A stretch of 64,000 nt of DNA from Ruminococcus sp. (GTDB lineage Bacteria; Bacillota; Clostridia; Oscillospirales; Ruminococcaceae). Made by a program: the position numbers and the translations under genes. This document shows positions 26,557-36,036 of this stretch, in pieces (the stretch's first letter is position 1; each line of letters opens with the position of its first letter). The notes beneath the pieces were generated by a model. The model ran no database searches, was not told the origin of the DNA, and saw only the letters and a program-made list of their open reading frames with translations. Location of the stretch: the NCBI RefSeq assembly GCF_017549005.1, contig NZ_JAFYYT010000054.1, forward strand, positions 24,871 to 88,870, given 5' to 3'.

Positions 26557-27414
26557 TCATTCTATCCCTGCCTGCTGTTTAGCGGCTGTGAGGGTGTTCT
26601 TCATGAGCATTGCGATAGTCATGGGACCAACGCCGCCCGGTACGGGAGTGATGAACGAAGCCTTCTTTTCTGCGGACTCGAACTCTACATCTCCGCAGAG
26701 CTTGCCGTTGTCAAGGCGGTTCATGCCCACGTCGATAACTACAGCGCCTTCCTTTATCATATCGCCTGTAACGAAGTTAGCTTTTCCGATAGCAACTACA
26801 AGGATATCAGCGCCGAGGCATACTTCCCTGAGGTTCTTGGTCTTGGAGTGGCATATAGTAACAGTTCCGTTCTTCTGGAGAAGCAGCATAGCCTGGGGCT
26901 TGCCTACGATATTGCTTCTGCCGATGACTACGCACTGCTTGCCTGTGATATCCGTGCCTGTGCTCTCTATAAGGCGCATAACGCCTGCGGGAGTGCAGGG
27001 GAGGAAAGCGTAGTCGCCTATCATTATCCTGCCCACGTTGACAGGGTGGAATGCGTCAACGTCCTTGTCGGGGGAGATAGCGTTGATTATTGCCTTTTCG
27101 TCGATGTGCTTGGGCAGGGGGAGCTGTACAAGTATACCGTTTACCCTGTCGTCGCGGTTGAGTACGTTTACAAGGTCGAGGAGCTGTTCCTGTGTGGTGG
27201 ATTCCTCGAGAGCGTACTCGAATGACTGGAAGCCTACTGCCTCGCAGGCTTTCTTTTTATTGTTGACGTATACTCTTGAGGCAGGGTTGTTGCCTACGAT
27301 AACAACCGCAAGACCTACCTTGAGTCCTTTTTCTTCCTTGAGCTTTGCAGCTTCCTCGGCAACCTCTGCCTTTACTGCTACTGAAACTGCTTTTCCGTCA
27401 ATGATCTGTGCCAT
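26557..27414 (-). CDS. folD: Bifunctional methylenetetrahydrofolate dehydrogenase/cyclohydrolase
   Basis: 285 residues from the ATG at 27414, preceded by GGAGG that lies within the end of lgt. It interconverts 5,10-methylene-THF, methenyl-THF and 10-formyl-THF. Signatures: [19 protein letters not shown] with the catalytic lysine, [30 protein letters not shown] and the C-terminal [12 protein letters not shown]. The frame continues upstream through lgt's acidic tail in another frame, which is not part of this protein. It is the last gene of the M16-M16-lgt-folD operon. Confidence 0.96.
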   Translation of the reverse strand: MAQIIDGKAVSVAVKAEVAEEAAKLKEEKGLKVGLAVVIVGNNPASRVYVNNKKKACEAVGFQSFEYALEESTTQEQLLDLVNVLNRDDRVNGILVQLPLPKHIDEKAIINAISPDKDVDAFHPVNVGRIMIGDYAFLPCTPAGVMRLIESTGTDITGKQCVVIGRSNIVGKPQAMLLLQKNGTVTICHSKTKNLREVCLGADILVVAIGKANFVTGDMIKEGAVVIDVGMNRLDNGKLCGDVEFESAEKKASFITPVPGGVGPMTIAMLMKNTLTAAKQQAGIE

Positions 27415-27415
27415 T

Positions 27416-28570
27416 TTATTTATCCTCCTTGTTATCCCCGGACTTTTCAGCCGGGCTGTCGGCTTCGTGCTTTTCGTCGCTGCTGTTCTCGTCCTCATCG
27501 TCGTAGTCGTCATCGTCATCGTCGTGGGCGTCCAGTTCCGACATATCGAAGTCGTCATCGTCATCGTTAAGTATATCGAGATCCTTGTCGTCGCCGATCT
27601 TTGCGTCCTCATGGGACATTCCCATGCGCTTTCTGCGCGATTCCTCGATAAGCTGGTGTGATTCCTCCGTATTTACATAGAGCGTCATGCTCTCGGGGTC
27701 ACGTTTTCTCCTTGCGAAGAGGAGTATCTGCAAAATTACGGACAATACGAAGAGTACTGCCGAAAGAGCCTGTGATATGCGGATATTTCCGAGCATGAGG
27801 CTGTCCGTGCGGAGTCCCTCTACTATGAAGCGCTCTGCGCCGTACCATGTAAGGTACATGAGGAATATCTGTCCGTCGTACTTTCTGTGCTTTGACAGGA
27901 AGGCAAGGACTGCAAATCCCAGCAGACACCATGCGGATTCGTAAAGGAAGCATGGGTGAACGGGATTTTCCCACAGCACCTTCACGTTATTGAAGTACAT
28001 ATCGCCGCCTATCTGCATATTATTGCTGATAGTGCGCTGTATTGTACCGCCTGTCATACCGAGTATACTGTCCGTGTTCACGCCGAAGGCTTCCTGATTG
28101 ATGAAGTTGCCCCAGCGTCCGATACCCTGTCCGAGGAGCAGTCCTATGACTGTTATATCCAGCATGGGGAGCACCCTGACCTTGCGTATCTTCGCGACAA
28201 TATATCCCACAAGGAACGCGCCTATGATACCGCCGTATATGGCAAGTCCGCCGTTGCGGGTGTTGATAATGGCTTTCCAGTCCCACTTGTACTCGTCCCA
28301 TTTCATCAGGACGTAGTAGGCTCTTGCGCCGATTATTCCGCCGATGACACCGCAGATTATAACGTCTATGGCTCTGTCGTAGTCGATACCGAAGCGCTTC
28401 ATTTTCGGCAGCACGTAGCATAACGCAAGGATAAGTCCGAGAGTTATGATTATGCCGTACCACTGTATCTCAAAGCCGAAAATGGTAAAGGCAGTCGGGT
28501 CGATGTGGAAAGACCAGCCAAGCTTCGGAAAGACTATTTCGTGTTCTTCCAGAAATGTTTCAGTAGTCAT
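27416..28570 (-). CDS. lgt: Prolipoprotein diacylglyceryl transferase with long acidic tail
   Basis: 384 residues; most Lgt proteins have 260-300. The catalytic part (about 1-290) has seven membrane helices, [10 protein letters not shown] with conserved Gly/Asn residues, and [14 protein letters not shown], the Lgt signature. It attaches diacylglycerol to the lipobox Cys of lipoproteins such as those at 2202 and 5706. The extra C terminus (about 300-384) is cytoplasmic and almost entirely Asp, Glu, Ser and Lys, with runs of Asp. Its ATG shares one base with the preceding stop (TAATG), so translation is coupled. Confidence 0.95.
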   Translation of the reverse strand: MTTETFLEEHEIVFPKLGWSFHIDPTAFTIFGFEIQWYGIIITLGLILALCYVLPKMKRFGIDYDRAIDVIICGVIGGIIGARAYYVLMKWDEYKWDWKAIINTRNGGLAIYGGIIGAFLVGYIVAKIRKVRVLPMLDITVIGLLLGQGIGRWGNFINQEAFGVNTDSILGMTGGTIQRTISNNMQIGGDMYFNNVKVLWENPVHPCFLYESAWCLLGFAVLAFLSKHRKYDGQIFLMYLTWYGAERFIVEGLRTDSLMLGNIRISQALSAVLFVLSVILQILLFARRKRDPESMTLYVNTEESHQLIEESRRKRMGMSHEDAKIGDDKDLDILNDDDDDFDMSELDAHDDDDDDYDDEDENSSDEKHEADSPAEKSGDNKEDK

Positions 28571-29850
28571 TATTCAGTCTCCTTTCCTATTACAGACAGA
28601 ACGCATCTGTCACTGTGCATTTCATTTTTCATGAATTCCGTTACATCGCCGCTTGTGAGCTCGGAAAGCACTTCTATGGAATCATAGGGACCTACGTTTT
28701 CCATATGAGCGTTGAGCATGAGGTTTGAAACGGCTTCCACGTTGTTGAGCTCTCTTATCATCATGCCGTAGGCTGATTTCTTGATACGCTGGAAGTCCTT
28801 TTCGTTTATTCCCTCTGTGAGGAGCCTGTTTATCTCGGCGGCAAGAGCTTCGCGGATAGTATCGGGGGCCTCGGATTCGCCCGAGAATATCACGGTGAAA
28901 TAGCCGTTCCCGTAGAATACCTCTCCGCAGAAAGTGGAGTTTATGATACCGTCTTTAAGAAGCCTTTCATACATGGGGAGCGCAGGGTCAGTGAGCAGGG
29001 AAGAAGCCGTGGAAGCGGCGGCAACCTGTTTCAGCAGCTCTATTCCCGACGCAGGTCTGCACTTGTAGCCTATCTGGAATATTGAAGCTCCGATAGGCTG
29101 GGTCTCGCGTATCTCGGGCGATACGATACCGAGGGGCTCCTCGGGGAAAACAGTTTCGAGCCCTTTGTCCTCGCAGGGTCTGAGGTACTTGTCGCATATT
29201 TCCAGCACCTTGTCCGCGCTGATGTTTCCTGCAATGGAAAGCACCATGTTGTTGAGGTTGTAGAAAGTGTCGTAGCACTTGTAGAGCAGGGGAGCGTCTA
29301 TCTTTGAAATGCTCGCGACAGTACCTGCGATATCCGTCTTTACAGGGTGTGCATGGTACATACACCTGAGCATATTGAAGAAAACGCGCCATTCGGGGTT
29401 ATCATTGGTCATCTGTATCTCCTGACCGATGATACCCATTTCCTTTTCAACGTTTTCCTTTGTGAAATAGGGCTTCTGAACAAATTCGAGGAGTATTTTG
29501 AGGTTTTCCTCGTAATTCTTCGAGCAGCTGAACAGATAGCAGGTCTTGTCGAAGGAAGTGAAAGCGTTGCACATTGCGCCCGTACCTGCATAGAGCTCGA
29601 AAACTCCGCAGTCCTCGTTCTCGAAGAGCTTATGCTCGAGGAAGTGTGCTATTCCCTCGGGGACTGTGGTATAACCGCTGTCGGCGGCGGTCCTGAACAT
29701 GGTGTTCACAGAGCCGTACTTTGTTCCGATAAGGGCGTCGATACCGCTGAAGCCCTGCATTTCACATATATAGATATCAAGTCCGCTGTCGTGCTTGATG
29801 TGTACGCAGCTGTCGCCTGTGCGCTGACTTGTTATTGTTTCTCTCTTCAT
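28570..29850 (-). CDS. M16 zinc peptidase (YmfH-like)
   Basis: 426 residues. Contains the inverted zinc motif HFLEH with a downstream Glu, so this is the catalytic member of the M16 pair. Its partner, encoded just upstream and overlapping by 4 nt, lacks the motif. Paired YmfF/YmfH-like peptidases are common in Firmicutes and act in the cytoplasm on peptides; the natural substrates are unclear. Co-transcription with lgt and folD is conserved in some relatives but the logic is not known. Confidence 0.92.
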   Translation of the reverse strand: MKRETITSQRTGDSCVHIKHDSGLDIYICEMQGFSGIDALIGTKYGSVNTMFRTAADSGYTTVPEGIAHFLEHKLFENEDCGVFELYAGTGAMCNAFTSFDKTCYLFSCSKNYEENLKILLEFVQKPYFTKENVEKEMGIIGQEIQMTNDNPEWRVFFNMLRCMYHAHPVKTDIAGTVASISKIDAPLLYKCYDTFYNLNNMVLSIAGNISADKVLEICDKYLRPCEDKGLETVFPEEPLGIVSPEIRETQPIGASIFQIGYKCRPASGIELLKQVAAASTASSLLTDPALPMYERLLKDGIINSTFCGEVFYGNGYFTVIFSGESEAPDTIREALAAEINRLLTEGINEKDFQRIKKSAYGMMIRELNNVEAVSNLMLNAHMENVGPYDSIEVLSELTSGDVTEFMKNEMHSDRCVLSVIGKETE

Positions 29851-31115
29851 TGAGCCTGTACCTCCTTGCTGAGCATGAGGTAGACGCTGTCTGGTCTCAG
29901 CGACCTTGCAGTCTGTATTATCCTCTCTTTGGTGACCTCGGTGAAGCGCCTGAAGTGCTCTTCGGGAGTTATGAGGTCCCTGTCGCAGAAGCAGTCGAAA
30001 TACCAGCCTATATATGAGGACGGAGTATCGCCTATCTGCAGTACTGCGTTGTCCAGCGCCATAATCGAGCTTGAGAGCTCCTCATCGGTGATATTGCCGT
30101 TCTTTATCTCTTCGAGCTGGGCGAGTATCTCCGCCTTTGCCTTTTCGATGTTCGAGCGTTCCACGCCGATATCAACGAAGAACGAGCCCTTTACCGATAC
30201 TGAGCTGCTGGTGCAGTAATAGCACAGGCTGAGCTTCTCGCGGACGTTGAGGAAAAGCTTTGAAAACGGCATTTCCCCGTAGATTATGCTCAGCATTTTC
30301 AGAGCGTACCTGTCGTCGGAATCGGTCTTGAAAGCAAGTACCGCCTTGCACTGGTTCACGTCGAACTCCTCGGAAACAGTTTCGACCTCGGGCTTGAGAG
30401 GGCTGTGGTTGCGGAAATCCACTGTTTTTGGCGCTCTTTCCGTGTTTTTGAAGCTTTCGCGGAACATTTCCGCAAAAGAGTCGTCCTTTTCGGGTGAAAC
30501 GTAGTATATCTCTATCTGAGCCGTTCTCATGAGCTCCTTGTATGCACGGTAGGCGTCCTTCGGACCTGCGGCAAGAGCTGCTTCCCTTACGCCGTAGCTT
30601 GAGGTAGCGGCAGGCTCGCCGCGGTATGCGGTCTTTGCAGCCTGCATGAGGGCGTAGGTGCGCTTGTCGTTGAGCTCGCTGCTAATATTGTCGAGGAGGT
30701 CCTTCTGCACTATCCTGAACGATTCCCCGTCGAAAGCGCCGTTCTCGGCATTGGGAGCGAAAAGGCAGTCTCTCAGGAGCTCCCTCATCTCTCCGCCGAT
30801 GTCCTCGCCGTCGATAGTGTATTTATTGCAGAGCCATGAGGCTTTTATGCATAAGGTCTGTGCGTCACCCTTTTTCCGCGTGGAAGAACTGAGACCTGCG
30901 CCGTAGAGCTCGGAAAGCTTCTCCGAAAGAGCCGCATACGTTCTGTACCTGCTGTTTGAGACAGTGAGTATGCTTGCTGCGAGATTGTTCACAGCGGCAG
31001 TTTCAGCGCTGAGCTCTGTGAGGAAGTAGACAGCTATTGAACAGGTCTTGAATTTACTGTCGATAATGGAGGTGAAACCTATACCACCGCCAAGATCGGT
31101 CCTGTTGTATGTCAT
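29847..31115 (-). CDS. M16-family protein without zinc motif (YmfF-like)
   Basis: 422 residues with M16 fold landmarks (ELSAETAAVNNLAASILTV, YGAGLSSSTRKKGDAQTLCI, then a second M16 domain with EMPFSKLFLNVREKLSLCYY). The place of the HxxEH motif is taken by unrelated residues, so it is a non-catalytic partner that probably helps form the substrate chamber. It is the first gene of the operon. Its stop overlaps the next start (ATGA). A weak promoter (TGGCAA, 17 nt, TATAAT) may lie about 60 nt upstream. Confidence 0.9.
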   Translation of the reverse strand: MTYNRTDLGGGIGFTSIIDSKFKTCSIAVYFLTELSAETAAVNNLAASILTVSNSRYRTYAALSEKLSELYGAGLSSSTRKKGDAQTLCIKASWLCNKYTIDGEDIGGEMRELLRDCLFAPNAENGAFDGESFRIVQKDLLDNISSELNDKRTYALMQAAKTAYRGEPAATSSYGVREAALAAGPKDAYRAYKELMRTAQIEIYYVSPEKDDSFAEMFRESFKNTERAPKTVDFRNHSPLKPEVETVSEEFDVNQCKAVLAFKTDSDDRYALKMLSIIYGEMPFSKLFLNVREKLSLCYYCTSSSVSVKGSFFVDIGVERSNIEKAKAEILAQLEEIKNGNITDEELSSSIMALDNAVLQIGDTPSSYIGWYFDCFCDRDLITPEEHFRRFTEVTKERIIQTARSLRPDSVYLMLSKEVQAQ

Positions 31116-31254
31116 AAAGCTTGCACTCCAATCATTAAAAGCTTTATTTTTGCAAAACTATATACTATTATACCACAACCTGATAAGAATTGCCATAGTA
31201 TTTTTAATTTTTTTTGAATTTTTATGGCTGCGGCTTCATAATATACTGAAAAGC

Positions 31255-31284
31255 TTGATTTTTTCCATGCAGAAGTGGTATAAT
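31255..31284 (+). promoter_or_regulatory. Promoter of the RING/zinc-ribbon gene
   Basis: TTGATT (31255-31260) and TATAAT (31279-31284) with an 18-nt spacer. Confidence 0.65.
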
Positions 31285-31326
31285 ATAAGGCAGAGCGATA
31301 AATGATATCAGAAAGGAGGCATGAAT

Positions 31327-32298
31327 ATGAGATACATTGGAGAGAAATGCCCTGTCTGCGATAATATCTTCACAGATGAGGACGATATAGTAGTATGTCC
31401 CGAATGCGGAACTCCACACCACAGGGAGTGCTATCAGATAAAAAACAGGTGCGCCAATGAGGAACTTCATGCCAGGGGAGAGAAATGGGAGCGCAAGGGA
31501 AAGCCGTCACGGTACAAGGTGTGCCCTTTCTGCAGCTTCCCCAACAGACTAACGGATACAGCCTGCCAGCGCTGCGGAGCTGAGCTGACCGCGGCTCAGG
31601 AACAGCCTGAGAGCGGCAGTACGGGAGGAAACGGCGAAAGACCGTGGAGAGATACATTCACAATGCCTGACGCTGAGGACCTGATGAATCCCATAAAATA
31701 CCTGGGACTTGACCCGGATGAGGACATGGGCGGCGCGACAGTCAAGGAAATGTCGGATTTTGTGGGACCGAGCACTATCTACTATATACCGAAGTTCAAG
31801 AAGATGAAGGAGGAGGGCGTAAGGCCGTCATTCAACCTCTTCTGTCTCCTGTTCCCGTCACTTTTCTTCGCAAACAGAAAAATGTGGGGCTGGGCAATAC
31901 TTGCGGCGTCACTGGGGATAATATTCAATCTGCCTGCAAATCTTCTTATGTATGACAAGGGGCTTCCCTCGGATATAATAAGCTTTCTGAAAAGCAACAA
32001 GCCTACTCTCGAGCTGATGAGCGAGATATTCGTTATGGCTGATATAGTCGTGAGAGTGATATTCGGACTGTTCTCCAACTGGTTCTATTACCGTTTCTCA
32101 CTGAACTCCCTGAAGAGAATAAAGAAAAACCGCAGACCTGCGGAGGAAATAAAGACTGTCGGCGGAGTTAAACCGCTGAACATGGTGCTCATCACTATCA
32201 TCAAGTACGGCATCGGTGTATTTGCTGTGATTGCGCTGTACATGGGATACGAAATGCTGACGACAGTCAGGGATTTCAGCGATCTGTGCATCAGGTGA
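31327..32298 (+). CDS. RING-like/zinc-ribbon membrane protein
   Basis: 323 residues from the ATG at 31327 (AAGGAGG 7 nt before; an ATG two codons earlier is too close). The N terminus is a prokaryotic RING-type zinc finger (CPVCDNIF ... VCPECGTPHHRECY), followed by a second ribbon (CPFCSFPN ... CQRCGAEL, about 61-85). The C-terminal half (about 160-315) has four membrane segments and resembles DUF2628. No ubiquitin-like system is visible, so E3 activity should not be assumed; such fingers also act in protein contacts. It is followed after 27 nt by a lipoprotein gene. Confidence 0.83.
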   Translation: MRYIGEKCPVCDNIFTDEDDIVVCPECGTPHHRECYQIKNRCANEELHARGEKWERKGKPSRYKVCPFCSFPNRLTDTACQRCGAELTAAQEQPESGSTGGNGERPWRDTFTMPDAEDLMNPIKYLGLDPDEDMGGATVKEMSDFVGPSTIYYIPKFKKMKEEGVRPSFNLFCLLFPSLFFANRKMWGWAILAASLGIIFNLPANLLMYDKGLPSDIISFLKSNKPTLELMSEIFVMADIVVRVIFGLFSNWFYYRFSLNSLKRIKKNRRPAEEIKTVGGVKPLNMVLITIIKYGIGVFAVIALYMGYEMLTTVRDFSDLCIR

Positions 32299-32325
32299 CG
32301 CTTTTATTCAACAGGGGGGAATAAT

Positions 32326-32862
32326 ATGAGCTTCAGAAGGGGACGTATCCTGTTCGTGCCGCTTTTCTGCCTGATACTTTCTGGCTGCGGACTCAGGGAC
32401 TATCCGACTTATACCTATGAGCTGAAAAACGGGCTCGGGGAGGATTATCTCATAAATTACTGCGAGCAGACGGATTATCCCGAGAATATAACCCGTGTAA
32501 AGGTTTTCAGGGAAAAGGACAAGATAAGCGACTATAACGGCGGCGCATATGCGGGCTGTGATTCGTATATACCGTCGCAGATGATGTTCGTCTGCAATGC
32601 GGACAAGGTGGATTACTATTATCTCAGGACGCAGAGCGGAGAATACATCGTTGCTGACGGAGTTGCGGACCTGAAAATGAACTTCAATATGCTTCTTCTC
32701 GGTAAAGCTGCGGAGGATATGACTGAGCAGGAGAAGAATACATACAAAAAGCTGTCGGAGACCGTCAGAAAAGCGGAGGCGGCTGACAGCATACAGAAGA
32801 AGTTCTCGGACTGCGGCTATAATTCTTCTGTTTTTATGACGTTTTACAATTACGATACATAA
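32326..32862 (+). CDS. Lipoprotein, unknown function
   Basis: 178 residues. N terminus MSFRRGRILFVPLFCLILSG followed by the lipobox Cys21 marks a lipoprotein. The mature part has no motif I know; it contains several Tyr and three more Cys residues (CEQTD, AGCDSY, SDCGY) that might form disulfides. A good ribosome site (GGGGGGA) precedes the ATG. It probably forms an operon with the RING/zinc-ribbon gene, since no promoter is visible in the 27-nt gap. Confidence 0.75.
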   Translation: MSFRRGRILFVPLFCLILSGCGLRDYPTYTYELKNGLGEDYLINYCEQTDYPENITRVKVFREKDKISDYNGGAYAGCDSYIPSQMMFVCNADKVDYYYLRTQSGEYIVADGVADLKMNFNMLLLGKAAEDMTEQEKNTYKKLSETVRKAEAADSIQKKFSDCGYNSSVFMTFYNYDT

Positions 32863-32864
32863 AG

Positions 32865-32901
32865 AAAAAGCCATAAAGAAGTAATTCTTTATGGCTTTTT
32901 T
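32865..32901. terminator. Bidirectional terminator
   Basis: 16-bp stem (AAAAAGCCATAAAGAA with its complement, 4-nt loop) between converging genes, with A and T tracts at both ends. Confidence 0.92.
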
Positions 32902-32906
32902 GTGGC

Positions 32907-33470
32907 TTATACGTAATCGTTGTCCCTTTCGGGGTACATCCTGTAGATAGGAGTATTGCTGTTTCCGTCGCCTATCCATATCTCGACCTTGGAGTTGTCG
33001 TCCTTGCGGTAGCATATGAACCAGCGGTTCAGCGGTTTTCCTGCCTCGGATTTAGTGTACTTTATAGGAGTTTTTCCCTTTCCGACTATAGCGTTGAGTT
33101 CGCTTTCAAAAGGCTCCGCTTCCTCGCCGCCGCCGCTCCAGAGTGAACGGTTGCCGCCTGCATTTTTGGCGCCGTCCTTTGTACAGGCAATGCAGAGGGT
33201 GTATTTTTCCTCTGTACCGCCGTATTTGACGGTAACTGACTCGTCCTTGATACTCTGAGCCACCAGTGCGTCGGAAGCTTCCTCGTTTCCTGCAATAGTG
33301 GTCATTACCGACTCATAAATGGTCTTTGCGCTTGCGATATCGGACGATCTCTTGGACTTTTTCACATATCCTACCATTGCAGGCAGGAGTATAGCGGAAA
33401 GAACACCGATAATAGCGATGACGACTATCAGTTCGATAAGCGTAAAGCCGCGTTTTTTTGTATTTGCCAT
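32907..33470 (-). CDS. Type IV prepilin-like protein
   Basis: 187 residues from the ATG at 33470, which has GGGGGGA upstream. The N terminus KKRGFTLIELIVVIAIIGVL is a textbook class III signal: cleavage after Gly, N-methylated Phe, Glu at +5 and a hydrophobic helix. The globular part contains two Cys (CIACTKDG) and a third (FICYRKDD). No pilus assembly genes are near, so it must use machinery encoded elsewhere. It is monocistronic with a consensus promoter. Confidence 0.92.
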   Translation of the reverse strand: MANTKKRGFTLIELIVVIAIIGVLSAILLPAMVGYVKKSKRSSDIASAKTIYESVMTTIAGNEEASDALVAQSIKDESVTVKYGGTEEKYTLCIACTKDGAKNAGGNRSLWSGGGEEAEPFESELNAIVGKGKTPIKYTKSEAGKPLNRWFICYRKDDNSKVEIWIGDGNSNTPIYRMYPERDNDYV

Positions 33471-33521
33471 ATTCAATCCCCCCAGATCATATCGTGCAAA
33501 TAAAGAGAAGTTATTAACTTT

Positions 33522-33550
33522 ATTATACTTTTTATTATGATATTTGTCAA
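33522..33550 (-). promoter_or_regulatory. Promoter of the prepilin gene
   Basis: Perfect TTGACA (33545-33550) and TATAAT (33522-33527), 17-nt spacer, minus strand. Confidence 0.85.
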
Positions 33551-33611
33551 TAGGGGTTAACGAAAAATTCACATAATTGTGCAATTGTTTCCATTTTGTA
33601 ATTTCTGCGCC

Positions 33612-34829
33612 TTATTTTACAACTACCTTTTTGAAGGCTTTCTTGCCCTTGCGGACTATTATTTCGCCCTCAAGGCGTATCATTTCCTTGGGATCGCTCT
33701 TCTTTTCGTCGTTTACAGTGATACCGCCCTGCTGTACAAGACGTCTTGCCTCTGAAACTGACGGTGCGAGCTCAGCCTTCACAAGGAGGTTGAGAAGTCC
33801 GATAGCGCCGTCTGTAAGGTCAGCGGAGTCTATCTCGGCTACAGGCATATTCTCGTTGGAGCCGCTTCCGCCGAAGAGAGCCTTTGCGGCAGCCTTTGCC
33901 TTTTCAGCCTCCTTCTCACCGTGAACGAGCTTTGTGAGCTCATATGCAAGGAGCTCCTTAGCAGCGTTGAACTGAGCGCCCTCCATTGTCTTTTCCATTT
34001 CCTCGATCTGCTCGACAGGAACAAAAGTGAGCATTTTCAGGCACTTGATAACGTCGGCGTCGTCAACGTTTCTCCAGTACTGGAAGAACTCATAAGGAGT
34101 GGTCTTTTCGGGATCGAGCCATACTGCGCCCTTTTCGGTCTTGCCCATCTTCTTGCCCTCGGAGTTGAGGAGAAGAGTGATAGTCATTGCATAAGCGTCC
34201 TTGCCCAGCTTTCTTCTTATGAGCTCTGTACCGCCCAGCATATTGCTCCACTGGTCGTCGCCGCCGAACTGCATATTGCAGCCGTATTTCTGGAAGAGCT
34301 GGTAAAAGTCGTAGCTCTGCATTATCATGTAGTTGAACTCAAGGAATGAGAGTCCGCGTTCAAGTCTCTGCTTGTAGCACTCGGCTGTGAGCATACGGTT
34401 TACGCTGAAATGAGCGCCTACCTCGCGGAGAACTTCGATATAATTGAGGTTCATGAGCCAGTCCGCATTGTTAACGACGATGGCCTTGTCCTCTGAGAAG
34501 TCGATGAACCGGCTCATCTGCTTCTTGAAGCAGTCAACGTTGTGCTGTATGGTCTCGGGAGTCATCATCTTACGCATATCGGTCTTGCCCGAGGGGTCGC
34601 CGATCATGGCAGTACCGCCGCCGATGAGGACGATAGGCTTGTTGCCTGCCATCTGGAGGCGCTTCATAAGGCAGAGAGCCATGAAGTGACCTACATGGAG
34701 GGAATCGGCAGTAGGGTCGAAGCCGATGTAGAAAGTAGCCTTGCCGGCGTTGACAAGCTCCTCTATTTCCTTTTCGTCTGTGAGCTGCGCGAGGAGACCT
34801 CTGCGCTTGAGTTCTTCAAAAGTAGTCAT
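33612..34829 (-). CDS. tyrS: Tyrosyl-tRNA synthetase
   Basis: 405 residues. Class I signature HVGH (45-48, ADSLHVGHF), tyrosine pocket with QSYDFYQLF and [14 protein letters not shown]-equivalent [10 protein letters not shown], and a C-terminal S4 RNA-binding domain (about 340-400, [17 protein letters not shown]). The gene begins 14 nt after the DUF4375 gene, so it is co-transcribed with upstream genes. There is no T-box directly in front; one with a tyrosine-like specifier lies 2.6 kb upstream on the same strand. Confidence 0.96.
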   Translation of the reverse strand: MTTFEELKRRGLLAQLTDEKEIEELVNAGKATFYIGFDPTADSLHVGHFMALCLMKRLQMAGNKPIVLIGGGTAMIGDPSGKTDMRKMMTPETIQHNVDCFKKQMSRFIDFSEDKAIVVNNADWLMNLNYIEVLREVGAHFSVNRMLTAECYKQRLERGLSFLEFNYMIMQSYDFYQLFQKYGCNMQFGGDDQWSNMLGGTELIRRKLGKDAYAMTITLLLNSEGKKMGKTEKGAVWLDPEKTTPYEFFQYWRNVDDADVIKCLKMLTFVPVEQIEEMEKTMEGAQFNAAKELLAYELTKLVHGEKEAEKAKAAAKALFGGSGSNENMPVAEIDSADLTDGAIGLLNLLVKAELAPSVSEARRLVQQGGITVNDEKKSDPKEMIRLEGEIIVRKGKKAFKKVVVK

Positions 34830-34843
34830 TATTTATTTCTCCT

Positions 34844-35338
34844 TTATATTGATAATTTATCTTCAGCAAGCTTTAATATCTCGTCCTTATGACTTAAAAC
34901 GAGCCTGCGTTTCCAGTTATATATGTATTCATCGTTATCATATATCCAGCTGTCGATATTTTCGGCTTCTTCCAGCCATTTCTGCGGATAGCCGAAGTTC
35001 TGTCCGTATTCGGGGGCTGTATAGTCATGTATGCCAATTGAAAAGATATCAGCCATTTCTTTTTCGCCCTGAGCTTCAAGACAGGCTTTTACTCTTTCAA
35101 GCTTTCCGTTTTCGTAAGATCCGCTCTCATAATACTGCCATACTCCGCAGCGCAGGCTCATTCCCTGCCAGCCGTCTATTTCCATGAACATAAAAAAGGT
35201 ATCGGGAATATCTGCGTAAGGAGTATCCTTGTATTTACTGTAAAGCAGTGAAAAAAGGGTACAATCGCATTCAAAGAGCTCGATTGCCGCTTTTTCCTCA
35301 TATGAATAAAGAAGCTCGTTCAACTGTTCTGCTGTCAT
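34844..35338 (-). CDS. DMP19/DUF4375-like protein
   Basis: 164 residues from the ATG at 35338 (GGAGG at 6 nt). It is soluble, acidic and helix-rich, with a run of Tyr, Trp and Asp (GIHDYTAPEYGQ ... SWIYDNDEYIYNWKRR). The helical layout resembles the DMP19/DUF4375 family, whose members include a DNA-mimic protein; family assignment here is tentative. It lies between the zeta-toxin-like gene (28-nt gap) and tyrS (14-nt gap). Confidence 0.65.
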   Translation of the reverse strand: MTAEQLNELLYSYEEKAAIELFECDCTLFSLLYSKYKDTPYADIPDTFFMFMEIDGWQGMSLRCGVWQYYESGSYENGKLERVKACLEAQGEKEMADIFSIGIHDYTAPEYGQNFGYPQKWLEEAENIDSWIYDNDEYIYNWKRRLVLSHKDEILKLAEDKLSI

Positions 35339-35366
35339 ATCATACCTCCGTAAAGAATGAAAAAGT

Positions 35367-35936
35367 TCAGGGAGTGATTTCATTGAGAATGGTTTCAAGC
35401 TCTTTGAGCCATTGCGGCGGCTCGTTTCCATATATCACGAGACTTCCGTTTCTGTATTCTCCCACGTTGACGAAACCGTTCTCATTGTCCCAGAACTCAG
35501 CTTCGCTGCAATAGGGGAGTATTGCAGTAAGGTCGCTGAAACGCTTTTCATATCTTCGCTGTACGTCCCCGGAGGGGATATCGTGACCGCCCTTGCGTAC
35601 CCTGTTTGCAATACGCAGCAGGCTTTCTTCACAGGAGCTTACACCTATATAATACAGCCTGACCTGATAATCGAGCTCGATAGCGCGGCGTATGGTCTTG
35701 AGTGTTCTTACTACCGAAAGAGTGGTCTCCTGAGTAAAGCTCAGACCTTTTTCAAGGCAGTCCTCAATAATAGATACAGCCTTTTTGCCGCCTTGTATGC
35801 GGTCGCCGCCAAACTCTGCATTTATCTTGTCGGTATCTATTATGATGCCGAGGTCATCTGTCTTGCGGACAAGAACACCTGTAAAACTGCTCTTTCCGAC
35901 GCCGTTGACTCCGCCGATTATGGTATATGTCTTCAT
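35367..35936 (-). CDS. Zeta-toxin-like P-loop kinase
   Basis: 189 residues. Walker A GGVNGVGKSS, then DTDKINAEFGGDRIQGGKKA and FTQETTLSVV, followed by YYIGVSSCEESLLRIANRV and the basic GDVQRRYEKRFSDL. These are features of zeta-toxin family kinases, many of which phosphorylate UDP-N-acetylglucosamine. No epsilon antitoxin is adjacent. Chromosomal members without antitoxin often have other substrates, so toxin function is not established. The ribosome site (GGCGGTG) is moderate. Confidence 0.82.
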   Translation of the reverse strand: MKTYTIIGGVNGVGKSSFTGVLVRKTDDLGIIIDTDKINAEFGGDRIQGGKKAVSIIEDCLEKGLSFTQETTLSVVRTLKTIRRAIELDYQVRLYYIGVSSCEESLLRIANRVRKGGHDIPSGDVQRRYEKRFSDLTAILPYCSEAEFWDNENGFVNVGEYRNGSLVIYGNEPPQWLKELETILNEITP

Positions 35937-36036
35937 ATTTCACCGCCTTTATTGAAAAAAAGCTTTTTATGCGTATAAGCAATGAAAACGTCGGGCGTTT
36001 TCATGTATATCACGACCTTTCGCTGCAAACGAACCG

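Noticed and set aside
31327-31590. RING finger as proof of a ubiquitin-like system
   Set aside because: No E1, E2 or ubiquitin-like genes are nearby; the finger alone does not show ligase function.
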